64,000 nt of DNA from Clostridia bacterium (GCA_035628995.1 DASPIR010000033.1:204772-268771), one strand, 5' to 3'; counted from the stretch's first letter, positions 8,939 through 18,582 are shown. The notes: generated by a model not told the origin, from the sequence alone. Translations and numbers: made by a program.

Positions 8939-9372
8939 GAGGCATCAGCCTCCTTTACTATTCTGTGTTTGATTGAATATCTTTCATCATCTAAAACTTC
9001 CTGCAATGCTTTTCTATTCTTCACATTGACTACCAGGGGGGCTTTCATGTTTGCTGTCATTTGCTTTATGTCTTCCGGTATCGTTACTATTGAATATAGC
9101 ATTACATCCTTATCTTCTTCAAGCTCAAGCTTCTTCACTGAATCAGCACTGATATCCATGCTGTAGTCAGGTATTATAAAGAAGGGAGATGTGATTATGA
9201 AACATACGTTTATATCATCTATTGCCTGCAGATAGTTGAAATGCTCATTTTTATTGTCATGCACCATAAGGTATTCCTTCAAATCCGGAAAACCCAGTAT
9301 ATTATCCTCAAAGGATATTATATCCTTTTCGTCTGCTTCCAATTCACCGAAAAACTTTGTGTTTACCTTCAT
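8932..9372 (-). CDS. fliW: Flagellar assembly factor FliW
   Basis: 146-residue antagonist of CsrA that also binds flagellin. Family features include the start [34 protein letters not shown], and the NLKAPLVVN-like segment (here [17 protein letters not shown]). The ATG has a gaggtg ribosome site. Three partners, FliW, CsrA and flagellin, are consecutive genes, so the partner-switch feedback known from Bacillus subtilis is likely conserved. Confidence 0.97.
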   Translation of the reverse strand: MKVNTKFFGELEADEKDIISFEDNILGFPDLKEYLMVHDNKNEHFNYLQAIDDINVCFIITSPFFIIPDYSMDISADSVKKLELEEDKDVMLYSIVTIPEDIKQMTANMKAPLVVNVKNRKALQEVLDDERYSIKHRIVKEADASC

Positions 9373-9497
9373 CTTGACACCTCTTTCATACTTTTGTATC
9401 AATCTTATTATCAGTAGCTTTTATGCTGATGCTTGGCTCCTGCCAAAGTACCGCCCCTGACCTCTATTTCCCGCCTGCTCCCAGGCATATGACCACC

Positions 9498-10772
9498 CTA
9501 CCTTAAAAAGTCAATAAGCGATGGTTGTATTATTCTAGCTCCAGTTGAAAGGGAAGCCTGATAGACATTCTCTTCCATTTTTATGTTCATTATGACTTCT
9601 GCCATATCAGCATCTTCATTTTTCGAAAGAAGTCCCTTCAAGTTGAGCGTATCATCCAATATCCTGTTAGTAGTAAGCTCAACTCTGTTCGATTTTACCC
9701 CTATCTCTGCTCTTATTGCATTAATATTAGATGCTTGATTCTCGATTCTTGATATGGCATTGCTTATACCCGGAGTATTATTAGCTGTAAGATCCGTTAT
9801 CAATTGGTTGAATATAGCTATTAGCTGTGAGTCGTCCCCTGGATCTATCCTGGATACGGATTTTTGATTGTTGGTCATACCCAACAATGTAACATCCAGA
9901 CCTACTGATTGGATAGTAAGATCATTATCCGACTCGAAAATAAGCTTATTATCCTTGATAGAAACAATTACATGTGGATCCTCCAAATCAGTGCCCACCA
10001 GTTGAGCCGTTATTGCATCCTCCATATCAGTTAAGCTGGTAAAAGGCCCCGTAATACTTATTGTCGCACTATCAGAACCATTTATCAGTGTAAAACTGCC
10101 CGTGGCATTCAGCGGGTCTGTTAATGTAGCATTTATATATTTACCCTTCATGCTTTGCTGTGGCTCCAGTGTATTTGCAGTCATCAAATCCAGGTCTCCA
10201 ACACCGGAGTATAGCCCAAATGATCTTTGACCTACTGAGTTCATGCCTATTTTATCTCCCATGCCTATATTGACCTCTATAACCTCATCAAGGGTTAAAC
10301 TGCTTGCCCCGCCAAAGTCGTACTTGCCATCGGTCGTAAAAAGCGGTTTATCAGTCTTAAACCCTGAGAATATATAACTGCCTGCATAGTTTGTATTTCC
10401 TATTTGTATAAGCTGATTTCTGAGTTGGGTTATTTCACCAGCTATGGTATTTCTCTCATCTATGGAATTCGTCTCACTAGCGGCCTGTATAGCGAGCTCA
10501 CTCGCCCTTTGGAGTACCGTATTGATATTGCCTATAGCCATTTCTGTCGTATCCATCCATGACTGCGTATCATCTGCGTTCCTCCTGTACTGTTCCATGG
10601 TCGCCACTTCAGTATTAAGCCTCAAACTCCTGGATACCCCTATGGGGTCATCAGAAGGACGTGAAAACTTCTTACCACTGGCCATCTGCTCCTGCATCTT
10701 TTCCATTCTGCTCAAGTTCCTGGTAAGATTTCTCATCATATTATTTGCCATCATGGTATTTGTAACTCTCAT
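9498..10772 (-). CDS. flgL: Flagellar hook-filament junction protein FlgL
   Basis: 424-residue hook-associated protein 3, one of the two junction proteins between hook and filament. The N-terminus MRVTNTMMANNMMRNLTRNL and following SGKKFSRPSDDPIG resemble flagellin D0/D1; the C-terminus ENVYQASLSTGARIIQPSLI is typical of FlgL. The middle domain (about 180-330) is longer than in the shortest FlgLs. It follows the second flgK gene by 12 nt and precedes fliW, the usual order in Firmicutes. Confidence 0.95.
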   Translation of the reverse strand: MRVTNTMMANNMMRNLTRNLSRMEKMQEQMASGKKFSRPSDDPIGVSRSLRLNTEVATMEQYRRNADDTQSWMDTTEMAIGNINTVLQRASELAIQAASETNSIDERNTIAGEITQLRNQLIQIGNTNYAGSYIFSGFKTDKPLFTTDGKYDFGGASSLTLDEVIEVNIGMGDKIGMNSVGQRSFGLYSGVGDLDLMTANTLEPQQSMKGKYINATLTDPLNATGSFTLINGSDSATISITGPFTSLTDMEDAITAQLVGTDLEDPHVIVSIKDNKLIFESDNDLTIQSVGLDVTLLGMTNNQKSVSRIDPGDDSQLIAIFNQLITDLTANNTPGISNAISRIENQASNINAIRAEIGVKSNRVELTTNRILDDTLNLKGLLSKNEDADMAEVIMNIKMEENVYQASLSTGARIIQPSLIDFLR

Positions 10773-10784
10773 GATATCACCTCA

Positions 10785-12254
10785 CTACCTTCCTACTAAT
10801 CCAAGTCTGTTCACTGTGGTATCCATTATCGCATCCAATGTTGTAATCATTCTGGCTGACGCATTATATGACTGCTGGAACTTCACCATATTGGTCATCT
10901 CCTCATCCAGAGACACTCCTGACTCTGAGAGGCGTCGATTCTCCGTCTGATCTACCAGAACCTGTGAGTTTGTACTCATCCTTTTGGCCTGGCTGCTGTC
11001 AACTGCCAATGCTGACAGTAAAGACTTTATATAGTCATCTGGCGTCCCCTTTACTGATGGAAACATTGTTGTACTCTTACGCAGCGCTATCAATAAATTG
11101 ACGTTGCCATTATCACTCTCTCCATCGTTAAGAGCTGCTGCTGCTATCTTGTTTGAGTTGGTTAATATGTCAGGATCCACTTTGAAGTTGACGCTATTTA
11201 CTGAAGGAGTCCCCGATTCATCGAAGAAATCAGTTCCCTGATTCCCCTCAGAGTCTACTCCCTGATTGTGCTGTTCATTGAAGCTGCTAGCGAAACTACT
11301 AGCAAATTCATTCAGTTTGCTCAGATAGTATGGAAGTCCCCTATAGTTAAAACCAGTTCCGTTACCATCTCTTACATCCAGCATACCCTTGAGCTCTCCA
11401 CCTTCTATATTAACCTTCTGATCCTGCACCCCATCCCATACCACATCACTAATTTTACCGCCACCGATATCAGATATTCCAGGGACGCTCTTATCCTGGG
11501 TGGTTAGCTTATTGTAGCTTATATGATTTACGAGGGTTATACCCCCTATTTTCACATCCATATAGTTGTTTCCATTTGGCCCTGGCATCTCAGATACTGT
11601 AATATTTACGATTGAGGAAAGCTTATCTAACAGAACATTTCTCTGATCTCTAAGGTCATTTGCCTTGGTTCCATTCAGTTCAAAACCGAAAATATGCTTG
11701 TTCAGGTTGGCAATCTGCTCTGACAGTGAGTTTACTTCACTGACCTTGTTCTTTATAGAGAAGTTTTGATCTTTAATTGCATTTAGCAATTCCTGTCCGT
11801 TCCTATTTATTGAAACAGTGAGTACATTGGCCTTTTCCAGCACTGCTACCCTGCAGGTGTCGTCTCCCGGTTTTTTCGAAAGCTCTTCAAGTGAGGTAAA
11901 GAACTCATCCATAACTTTCCGTATTCCTGTTTCCGATGGTTCATTGAATATACCTTCTATCTGCCTAAGGCTTTCTTGCTTTATGCTCCACTCCTGGTAA
12001 GTCTTGTTTTGCCCCCAATATTTCTGGTCAAGGTAGCTGCTTCTCATTCTGATTATATCGTAGGCTTCTACACCTGTACCTACAACTCCCGTGGGGTCTC
12101 CATAAGTAGGCATAGTAGCCCTTTGAAGGGATGACTGTCTTGAATACCCTTCTGTATTTGAATTTGAAATGTTATGACTGGTGACATCCAGAGACCTTTG
12201 GCTGGCAAAGAGCCCTGATGTCGCAATATTAAAGGTTCCAAATGTGGTTCTCAT
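10785..12254 (-). CDS. flgK: Flagellar hook-associated protein FlgK (copy A)
   Basis: 489-residue hook-associated protein 1. N-terminal rod/hook motif SLDVTSHNISNSNTEGYSRQ, and C-terminal SGVSLDEEMTNMVKFQQSYN followed by ASARMITTLDAIMDTTVNRL, define FlgK. It is the second of two tandem flgK-type genes, 10 nt after copy B. Both copies keep the D0 ends, so both may be exported. Whether both are built into the junction cannot be told from sequence. Confidence 0.95.
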   Translation of the reverse strand: MRTTFGTFNIATSGLFASQRSLDVTSHNISNSNTEGYSRQSSLQRATMPTYGDPTGVVGTGVEAYDIIRMRSSYLDQKYWGQNKTYQEWSIKQESLRQIEGIFNEPSETGIRKVMDEFFTSLEELSKKPGDDTCRVAVLEKANVLTVSINRNGQELLNAIKDQNFSIKNKVSEVNSLSEQIANLNKHIFGFELNGTKANDLRDQRNVLLDKLSSIVNITVSEMPGPNGNNYMDVKIGGITLVNHISYNKLTTQDKSVPGISDIGGGKISDVVWDGVQDQKVNIEGGELKGMLDVRDGNGTGFNYRGLPYYLSKLNEFASSFASSFNEQHNQGVDSEGNQGTDFFDESGTPSVNSVNFKVDPDILTNSNKIAAAALNDGESDNGNVNLLIALRKSTTMFPSVKGTPDDYIKSLLSALAVDSSQAKRMSTNSQVLVDQTENRRLSESGVSLDEEMTNMVKFQQSYNASARMITTLDAIMDTTVNRLGLVGR

Positions 12255-12264
12255 GCCTTAATCA

Positions 12265-13713
12265 CTACCTTCCGACCAACCCTATTTTATTAACTATTAT
12301 CTCAAGCATCTCATCCATTGCGTTTACTATTCTTGCAGCTGCATTATATGAATGTTCGTATTTAATGAGGTTGCTCATCTCTTCGTCCATTGAAACAGCA
12401 GACACAGACTGTCTGCGATATTCTATCTGGTCAACCAGAAGCTTCTGCGCATCAACTGCAGTAGATGCTTCCTGCCCTATATTTCCCAAACTGGAAATGA
12501 GATTTCTGTAGAATTCGTCATAATTGAACTTTCTGTTTGCCGGAGCTGTCTCATAACCATCATCCGAAAAATAATCGCCCAGCCTTAAATCTGAAATTTT
12601 CAATGCTATCCTGTTGTCCTCATAGTTAGATGCCTCTTCAGCGGAGGCAATATTATCAAAATCATTCAGTTCCGGGTTGAAGGCTATCGTTTCCAGATCT
12701 ATGTTGTTTGCCGTACCATTCAGCCCATTTATGAAAAAATTCCTTTGGACATTATCTTTTACTCCGTACCCGGTTATATGTATTGCATTAACTTCTGCTG
12801 CTATACCCTTTACAAACTCATTCAGCTTTTCTCTATAGCCCTTTACCACTGTATCCCTTGCCTCTACCAATGATTTTATGCTTCCTCCGGAGAGTTCAAG
12901 CTTTTCATTGCTGCCCTTCCAAGTGAGCTGTACAAATCCACTGTTACTAGTGTCGGGTACAGTCCCTATCTGTTCATATCTGCTGCCCTCAACCAACATT
13001 CTCCCTTCCAGAGAAATATTAATTGTGCTTCCTTCCATGACTTGTAACTTAGTCTTCTTGGCAAGCTCGTCTATGAGGTAATTTCTCTGATCCCTAAGGT
13101 CATTTGCTGTGACTCCATGGGATTCTATCTTGCTTATCTCAAGGTTCAGTCCTGCAATATCTTTGGCTATATCGTTTATTTTATTTATATTCTCAATAAT
13201 TTCCTTGTCCTTGCTTTTTCTGAAGTTAACCATCAGACTGTCCATATTCTTTACAGTCTCCACTAAGGCAATGGCGTTCTCTTTAACCATTGACCTGGCA
13301 ACCAAACCTCCTGTGGGTTTGGAAAGCTGTTCCCATGAATTCCAGAAATTGTTCATTGCTGCCTGAAGCCCATCCTCCGAATTAACACCGAATACTGTCT
13401 CAAGCTCTTCAATGCTTGAAAACCTTGACTCCCAATAGCCCAGCTCAGTGCTTTCCTTCTTGAATTTCTTATCCAGGAATTCATCTCTGTACTGCCTTAT
13501 TTCCTGAACATCAACACCATAGCCCAACTGCAATGAATTACCATTGCCGGACTGTCCAAGCTTCTGATAAAAAGCCGATGAATTGGATATCATCTGCCTC
13601 GTGTATCCAGGAGTATTCACATTACTTATATTATGACCAGTAACATCCAATGCTCTCTGGTTTGCAAAAACTGCAGATATTCCTATTCCCAATCCTCTAA
13701 ATGCTGATGACAT
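12265..13713 (-). CDS. flgK: Flagellar hook-associated protein FlgK (copy B)
   Basis: 482-residue FlgK paralogue, upstream of copy A. The N-terminus has ALDVTGHNISNVNTPGYTRQ; the C-terminus has VSAVSMDEEMSNLIKYEHSY and NAAARIVNAMDEMLEIIVNK. Ends are well conserved with copy A while the middle has diverged strongly, pointing to an old duplication. It follows flgN by 12 nt, consistent with one transcript flgM-flgN-flgK-flgK-flgL. Confidence 0.95.
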   Translation of the reverse strand: MSSAFRGLGIGISAVFANQRALDVTGHNISNVNTPGYTRQMISNSSAFYQKLGQSGNGNSLQLGYGVDVQEIRQYRDEFLDKKFKKESTELGYWESRFSSIEELETVFGVNSEDGLQAAMNNFWNSWEQLSKPTGGLVARSMVKENAIALVETVKNMDSLMVNFRKSKDKEIIENINKINDIAKDIAGLNLEISKIESHGVTANDLRDQRNYLIDELAKKTKLQVMEGSTINISLEGRMLVEGSRYEQIGTVPDTSNSGFVQLTWKGSNEKLELSGGSIKSLVEARDTVVKGYREKLNEFVKGIAAEVNAIHITGYGVKDNVQRNFFINGLNGTANNIDLETIAFNPELNDFDNIASAEEASNYEDNRIALKISDLRLGDYFSDDGYETAPANRKFNYDEFYRNLISSLGNIGQEASTAVDAQKLLVDQIEYRRQSVSAVSMDEEMSNLIKYEHSYNAAARIVNAMDEMLEIIVNKIGLVGR

Positions 13714-13725
13714 ATAACCACACCC

Positions 13726-14244
13726 CTAAACCTTTGTATCGAAAATGTTCTTTTTATTCTGCTTACTTTTGTTCTTACCGATGTCTCCATATAATGAGCC
13801 TGTCTCCATGCCAGCACCGGTGACAATGTTTATTGAATAATCTATATATTCCAAGGACTGCTCAATAAGCTGTCCGTTTACGTCATTTACTGACTTCAGT
13901 TCAGAGAATGTCTCCTGAAGCTTGTTTTGAATATCCTCCAGTCCCTTTTTCAGTTCAGGCTGAAGTACCTTCGCCAGCTCGGAAATAGTAAGGTGCGCGC
14001 TGTTAAGATTCAATATCCCGCTAAGCTTGGCTACCTCTTCCTCTCTTTTTCTCTCAAGCTGTCCAATATTAAGAATCATGTCCTGCTCAAGCTTGACTAT
14101 CTTATCCAATTCTGCGACTTTGCCTTCAACGATTATCTTTTTCTTGGATTTTGAAAGTTCAAGCATGTCCGCGTAATAACCATGCTCCTTCTTCAATATG
14201 CCGATAACAGCATTCACTTCTTTATCAATATTCATTATAGACAT
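13726..14244 (-). CDS. flgN: Flagellar export chaperone FlgN
   Basis: 172-residue, mostly helical protein. FlgN is the cytosolic chaperone that delivers FlgK and FlgL to the export gate. Sequence identity to any one motif is low across the family; the call rests on length, the heptad-rich helices (KEHGYYADMLELSKSKKKII near residue 19), and position between flgM and flgK. The ATG directly after gagggtgag was chosen; a Met three codons on is also possible. Confidence 0.85.
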   Translation of the reverse strand: MSIMNIDKEVNAVIGILKKEHGYYADMLELSKSKKKIIVEGKVAELDKIVKLEQDMILNIGQLERKREEEVAKLSGILNLNSAHLTISELAKVLQPELKKGLEDIQNKLQETFSELKSVNDVNGQLIEQSLEYIDYSINIVTGAGMETGSLYGDIGKNKSKQNKKNIFDTKV

Positions 14245-14258
14245 CTCACCCTCTCAGC

Positions 14259-14366
14259 ATTTTGCGAAAAACCTTTTATATTTGAAATTCAGATTTCGCA
14301 CAAATGTTTCCTTGATTTATTGAATTCGCACATTACCCTATAGAATTACTAAAGTGCGTTCAATAT
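14259..14366 (-). repeat. 108-bp intergenic palindromic element (copy 1)
   Basis: A 108-nt element read on the minus strand whose near copy lies on the plus strand at 25763-25870. Shared blocks are ATATTGAACGCAC, GTGCGAATTCAATAAATC and the GTTTTTCGC end. TTGAACGCAC and GTGCGAATTCAA are imperfect inverted arms, so it can fold. It fills the gap between the flgM terminator and flgN. I do not recognise the family. Confidence 0.75.
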
Positions 14367-14371
14367 TTGGA

Positions 14372-14413
14372 TAAAAATAGCCACAGCCAGGTTATGGCCT
14401 TAAGCTGTGGTTA
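14372..14413 (-). terminator. flgM: Terminator after flgM
   Basis: On the minus strand AACCACAGC pairs with GCTGTGGCT across a 15-nt spacer, followed by ATTTTTAT. It lies just after flgM and before flgN, so read-through or a second promoter would be needed for flgN-flgK expression from the flgM promoter. Confidence 0.7.
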
Positions 14414-14416
14414 TTT

Positions 14417-14722
14417 TCATACTTTAATATTAAACTTGCGAGCTAAAAGCTTATCTGCTATACCTTTGCTGTCTACTTCGTAAGTGTCGTTGTCAAGTCT
14501 GTCCTTAATTGGAGCAATTACTTCTTCTCTAATGTCCGGTATGTCCCTGGCAGCCTTTGCAGCCTTCATAACCAGCTGAAAATCCATAGCTTCCTTGGAT
14601 ATTTGTACTTCATCCTTTTTCCCTTTAACCTGTGAAGCCCCATGAATATCCTTTTTGGACTCCACCTTCTGATTATTGTAGACTCCGCCTACGCCGCCAA
14701 TTTTATTAATATTGAATCCCAT
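14417..14722 (-). CDS. flgM: Anti-sigma-28 factor FlgM
   Basis: 101-residue anti-sigma factor that holds the flagellar sigma factor until the hook is finished and FlgM is exported. The C-terminal half contains the sigma-binding helices (IREEVIAPIKDRLDNDTYEV then IADKLLARKFN), which match the FlgM family. The N-terminal half is polar and probably disordered. A sigma-D type promoter lies directly upstream, giving the usual autoregulatory loop. Confidence 0.93.
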   Translation of the reverse strand: MGFNINKIGGVGGVYNNQKVESKKDIHGASQVKGKKDEVQISKEAMDFQLVMKAAKAARDIPDIREEVIAPIKDRLDNDTYEVDSKGIADKLLARKFNIKV

Positions 14723-14759
14723 GTTAACACCCCGTTTTGTATTTCTTGTTTCAATTATT

Positions 14760-14787
14760 TTATCGGTATTACTTATATATTAGTTTA
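14760..14787 (-). promoter_or_regulatory. flgM: Sigma-D promoter of flgM
   Basis: The minus strand reads TAAACTAA, 12 nt, ACCGATAA, close to the flagellar sigma consensus with a perfect CCGATAA. It is about 40 nt upstream of the flgM ATG. Confidence 0.75.
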
Positions 14788-14808
14788 GTGTTTTTTACGA
14801 AAAAAAAA

Positions 14809-14825
14809 GCAGCTTTATGCTGCTT
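14809..14825 (-). terminator. yvyF: Terminator after yvyF
   Basis: AGCAGC-ataa-AGCTGCT on the minus strand, followed by a run of Ts. The stem overlaps the yvyF stop codon. Confidence 0.8.
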
Positions 14826-15249
14826 ATTGATCTTTTCTTCTTGTAGCTGTATACATTCTCTCTTTATCTGCCCTAATCTGCGGCTGCGGCTTTGGCTCTT
14901 TCTTGTCTAATCCAAATTCCCTCTTGAAGTCTTTATTTATTTCCCCCTTGCAATTCTCACAGAATCTGCCGGAATTTATTGCTCTTCCGCACCTTTCACA
15001 TTCCAAAAGAAGATTGCTGTTTTCAGATCTAATTTCTAGTCTTTCCTCTCTAAGGAACCTCATTATTTTCTCAACAGAAACCTCTGTTTCATTTGATACC
15101 TCTGATATAGTGGCTCCGGGATTGTCATACACATATTCCTTTACCACCTTGAATTCATTTTCTTCTGTCGCTATACAATTGCCGCAAATAGGTCTTCCTA
15201 AACAGGTGAATATTTTCCCGCATCTGGGGCAATTCCTTATTTCCGCCAT
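14824..15249 (-). CDS. yvyF: YvyF-like flagellar operon zinc-ribbon protein
   Basis: 141-residue protein of the flagellar-operon family named after Bacillus YvyF. Two zinc-finger-like cysteine groups are visible: CPRC and CGNC near the start (residues 7-25), and CERC ... CENC near 81-97. Between them is a short winged-helix-like segment (ATISEVSNETEVSVEKIMRF). The position between comF and flgM is the same as in Bacillus. Its molecular role is not known to me; a regulatory role in flagellar expression is inferred. Confidence 0.85.
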   Translation of the reverse strand: MAEIRNCPRCGKIFTCLGRPICGNCIATEENEFKVVKEYVYDNPGATISEVSNETEVSVEKIMRFLREERLEIRSENSNLLLECERCGRAINSGRFCENCKGEINKDFKREFGLDKKEPKPQPQIRADKERMYTATRRKDQ

Positions 15250-15290
15250 AAATAGACCTCCCTTTAACAGTGACTAATTTATCATCTGGA

Positions 15291-15314
15291 CAGGCGAACA
15301 CTGTTCACCCCTAC
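15291..15314. repeat. GGCGAACA-TGTTCGCC palindromic repeat, copy 1
   Basis: First of five copies in this window of a 24-nt intergenic motif with palindromic core GGCGAACA-N-TGTTCGCC followed by CCTAC (the others begin at 22532, 24594, 27537 and 59230). All are in the same orientation on the plus strand. This copy has one change in the right arm (TTCACC). It lies between comF and yvyF. Confidence 0.85.
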
Positions 15315-15317
15315 GAT

Positions 15318-16022
15318 TTATGTATTACTGCCTGTAGCGGCAGTTATAACGTATATGTTCCTCGCTCCGAATTCCCTAAGTACTCTGCTGCATTCATTCA
15401 CAGTGCTTCCAGTAGTATATATGTCATCAACTAACAGAATACTCTTATTTTTATCATTATTATACAATAATTTTATTGAAAATGCATCAACTATATTCAA
15501 ATACCGCTGGGCTTTGTCCAGGTTGTACTGCACCTTTGTCTCCTTCGTTCTTAAAAGGCAGTCCGATACCGGTTTTCTGAGCCTTCCAGCCAGTTCCCGC
15601 GCTATAAAAAGCGACTGATTGAAGCCTCTCGTTCTGAGCTTGTTCTCATGTATAGGCACTGGTACAATTGCATCTATTGACAGCACTTCATTCCTCAATC
15701 TCTCTTCCATTAAACCTGCAATTACCTTCGAAAGCTGCGTTTTCCCTTCATATTTGAACTTATGTATGAGCTCCTTCCCCATCCCGCTATATGCAAAGCA
15801 GGAATAAGCTCTGTCATAATGAAAAATTCCGTCTCTGCAATCGGGACAGATGCTTTTGGGGTATTTCTCATTAAGCTGTTTACCGCAGTGAAGACATGTG
15901 ACTCCCTGGAGATAATCCAATGATGCCATACATATATCGCAAGGGTTGACCGTCCCGACGCTCCCACATATATCACACTTTGGCTTTGAAGGATATAATA
16001 GGTCAATTACATATCTTAACAT
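15318..16022 (-). CDS. comFC: ComF family phosphoribosyltransferase-like competence protein
   Basis: 234-residue ComFC-type protein. Four CxxC pairs at residues 16-62 form the N-terminal zinc ribbon, and the C-terminal half is a type I phosphoribosyltransferase fold with VPVPIHENKLRTRGFNQS and the PRPP loop LLVDDIYTTGST. ComFC is needed for handling incoming DNA in natural transformation. It lies directly after recD2; a separate comFA helicase is not visible here. Confidence 0.92.
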   Translation of the reverse strand: MLRYVIDLLYPSKPKCDICGSVGTVNPCDICMASLDYLQGVTCLHCGKQLNEKYPKSICPDCRDGIFHYDRAYSCFAYSGMGKELIHKFKYEGKTQLSKVIAGLMEERLRNEVLSIDAIVPVPIHENKLRTRGFNQSLFIARELAGRLRKPVSDCLLRTKETKVQYNLDKAQRYLNIVDAFSIKLLYNNDKNKSILLVDDIYTTGSTVNECSRVLREFGARNIYVITAATGSNT

Positions 16023-16035
16023 AGCATCACCTGCC

Positions 16036-18246
16036 CTAGAAGAAGTTTAATTTATCAAGCCTTCCCCGTAGTCCTGAATGACGTGTTGTTATATGGTTGT
16101 TTTTAATCATCTGCTGAAGAAACCGTTCCTTCCCAACAAGCACTACCATGCTTTTTGCTCTTGTCAGTCCCGTATAGAGGAGGTTCCTTGTCATAAGCAT
16201 CGGGGGCCCGAAGGTTAACGGCATTACAAGAACCGGGAACTCTGAGCCTTGGCTTTTATGAACCGTCAAAGCGTATGCATGCTCCAGCTCATCCAGCATG
16301 GTAAAATCATATCTGACCATTCTTTCTCTGTCAAATATCACTTCGATATACTGTTCCTCGTTATCTATCTCTATAATGGTGCCCAGGTCTCCGTTGAAAA
16401 CTCCCTCCCCTTCCTTTTCAAAGTTGTTGATGCTTTGCCATTTCATTTTGTAGTTGTTCTTTATCTGCATTACTTTGTCTCCAACCCTAAAAACAGCTTC
16501 TCTGTGAGGTTTCTCAGCCTTATCATGCCCCTTAGGGTTTAGAGCCTTCTGCAGCTCCTGATTCAAGTTCAATACCCCGCACACGCCTTTCTTCATTGGG
16601 GAAAGCACCTGAATTCCTTCACAAAAATCCAGCCCTGTATATTTGGGAAGCCTTTCTGTGCAAAGCTCAATTATTGTGGAGACAATATCTTCCTGGCTCT
16701 CTTGCCTTATAAGAAAGAAATCCCCGTTTTTAGAGCTTATTATCGGAGGCTCACCCCTATTTATCCTGTGGGCATTGACAACAATCATACTGCTCTCAGC
16801 CTGTCTGAATATCTCATCCAATCTTACTACCGGCAGTACTCCGCTTTCTATAATATCCTTCAACACATTCCCCGGACCCACGGAAGGGAGCTGATCAACA
16901 TCACCTACCAAAATGACCCTGGTTCCTTCCGCTATAGCACCCAAAAGGTTGTTCATAAGCAGTATGTCAATCATTGATACCTCATCAACTATTATTACAT
17001 CGCATTCCAACGGTGACTCTTCATTCTTCTGGAAGAACATTTCCTCATCGCTGTCCCCGTACCCGAATTCCAGAAGCCTGTGGATGGTCTTAGCATCCCT
17101 TCCCGTTGCCTCCTGCATCCTTTTCGCTGCTCTCCCTGTAGGCGCAGCAAGCAGCACATTAAGTCCCTGCTTTTCAAAAAGACTTATTATTGTTTTGATG
17201 GTTGTGGTTTTCCCCGTGCCCGGCCCCCCCGTTATCACCAGTATCCCCTGAGTCAAGGCCTCCCGCACTGCAGTTTTTTGCTTGTCTGCCAATTCTATTC
17301 CTTCTGACCTTTCAACCGCTGATATCTCACTATCGATATCAACGTCCATAGGGGGAATCTTGAAATATAAAAGCTGCATAAGCCTTCTCGCAGTACCTGA
17401 TTCTGCCTTGAAGAAAGGAACTGCGTATACACCTCTTATGTCTCCGATATTCTCAACAACCAGTTTTTTATCTATGAAAAGCTTGACTATTGTGTCCTCA
17501 ACAAAGGTTTCGTCAACGCCAAGCAATGCTGCTGCAGATCTTACAAGCTCCTCCTGGGGTACAAAGGTATGTCCATTTGCATGATATTGGTTCAGAACAT
17601 ATCTCGTGCCTGATGCAGTGCGATATTCTGAGGATTGTGAGACTCCCATGCTCAGCGCTACCTTGTCTGCCATTTTGAAGCCTATACCGAATATGTCATC
17701 TGCGAGCTTGTAGGGGTTCTCCTTTATCTCTTTTATGGTATTGACCCCATAGTTCTTATATATCCTGACTGCATAAGCAGGTCCTATGCCATATTGCTCA
17801 AGAAACATCATTATATCCTTCAGTTCCTTCTGCTCCTCAAAGGCTTCAAATATTGCCGCTGCCTTCTTTTCTCCTATTCCCTCCACCTCTGTGAGTCGGT
17901 CGGGATTATATTGTATAATTTCAAGAGTATCCAGCCCAAACTTATCTACCAGCTTTTTAGCTGTATGTGCACCTATCCCCGGAATCAAACCTGAGGCAAG
18001 ATACTTTTCTATTCCATTAACAGTTGCAGGAGTAACTGCAGTATAGGTCTCCACCTTGAACTGATTGCCATAATCAGGGTGCTGCACCCACTTTCCATAT
18101 GCCTTTATGGTTTCACCAATATTCAAGAAGGAAAAGTATCCTACCAATGTAAGCAGCTCTTTATCCCGCTCCAGCTCCAATACTGTGTACCCGTTCTGCT
18201 CATTTCTGAACACAACATCATATATCGTTCCTTGAACTTCATCCAT
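16036..18246 (-). CDS. recD2: ATP-dependent RecD2-type DNA helicase
   Basis: About 736-residue superfamily 1B 5'-3' helicase. In order: an N-terminal OB-like domain, helix-hairpin-helix repeats (ASGLIPGIGAHTAKKLVDKF, VEGIGEKKA), Walker A GGPGTGKTTT, Walker B VIIVDEVSM, motif III GDVDQLPSVGPG, an SH3-like insertion, and motif VI ALTVHKSQGSEFP with LLYTGLTRAK. No RecB/RecC partners are nearby, as expected for RecD2. The ATG with gaggtg upstream was preferred over a GTG three codons earlier. Confidence 0.95.
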   Translation of the reverse strand: MDEVQGTIYDVVFRNEQNGYTVLELERDKELLTLVGYFSFLNIGETIKAYGKWVQHPDYGNQFKVETYTAVTPATVNGIEKYLASGLIPGIGAHTAKKLVDKFGLDTLEIIQYNPDRLTEVEGIGEKKAAAIFEAFEEQKELKDIMMFLEQYGIGPAYAVRIYKNYGVNTIKEIKENPYKLADDIFGIGFKMADKVALSMGVSQSSEYRTASGTRYVLNQYHANGHTFVPQEELVRSAAALLGVDETFVEDTIVKLFIDKKLVVENIGDIRGVYAVPFFKAESGTARRLMQLLYFKIPPMDVDIDSEISAVERSEGIELADKQKTAVREALTQGILVITGGPGTGKTTTIKTIISLFEKQGLNVLLAAPTGRAAKRMQEATGRDAKTIHRLLEFGYGDSDEEMFFQKNEESPLECDVIIVDEVSMIDILLMNNLLGAIAEGTRVILVGDVDQLPSVGPGNVLKDIIESGVLPVVRLDEIFRQAESSMIVVNAHRINRGEPPIISSKNGDFFLIRQESQEDIVSTIIELCTERLPKYTGLDFCEGIQVLSPMKKGVCGVLNLNQELQKALNPKGHDKAEKPHREAVFRVGDKVMQIKNNYKMKWQSINNFEKEGEGVFNGDLGTIIEIDNEEQYIEVIFDRERMVRYDFTMLDELEHAYALTVHKSQGSEFPVLVMPLTFGPPMLMTRNLLYTGLTRAKSMVVLVGKERFLQQMIKNNHITTRHSGLRGRLDKLNFF

Positions 18247-18340
18247 CCTTAGCACCTCGAAAAGAATCTACGAATACTTGTTCTTTTTATTATAGCACAT
18301 TCAAGTATAGGGTGCGATATTAGGGTCAGGGGAACGGGTA

Positions 18341-18533
18341 CCACTGAACACACGGATGTTTCACGGAATTCCAACGGAATTACACGGTTAACTTTTATAG
18401 AATATATAGCCGCATTAGTGAATTTTGACACTTACTTCATTATCGAATACTATATATGTTTTAGAATATTTTCCCCACCGTGTCTTCCGTGGATTTCAGT
18501 GTTTTTCCGCAGGAAATCCGTGGTGCCCGTAAC
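18341..18533. repeat. Long imperfect inverted repeat of CACGGA-type units
   Basis: The gap between metK and recD2 carries two arms built from short units such as CACTGAACACACGGATG, CACGGAATTCC and, inverted, CCGTGTCTTCCGTGGATTTC. The arms are about 85 nt apart. A shorter relative is at 33698-33794 and a scrap at about 38288. I see no coding potential. Confidence 0.7.
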
Positions 18534-18550
18534 CCCGAAACCTGTAACAA

Positions 18551-18578
18551 AAGGTGCAGTCCTAGTGAACTGCACCTT
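18551..18578 (-). terminator. metK: metK terminator
   Basis: Stem AAGGTGCAGT / ACTGCACCTT immediately after the metK stop, followed on the minus strand by TTTGTT. Confidence 0.8.
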
Positions 18579-18582
18579 CCTA

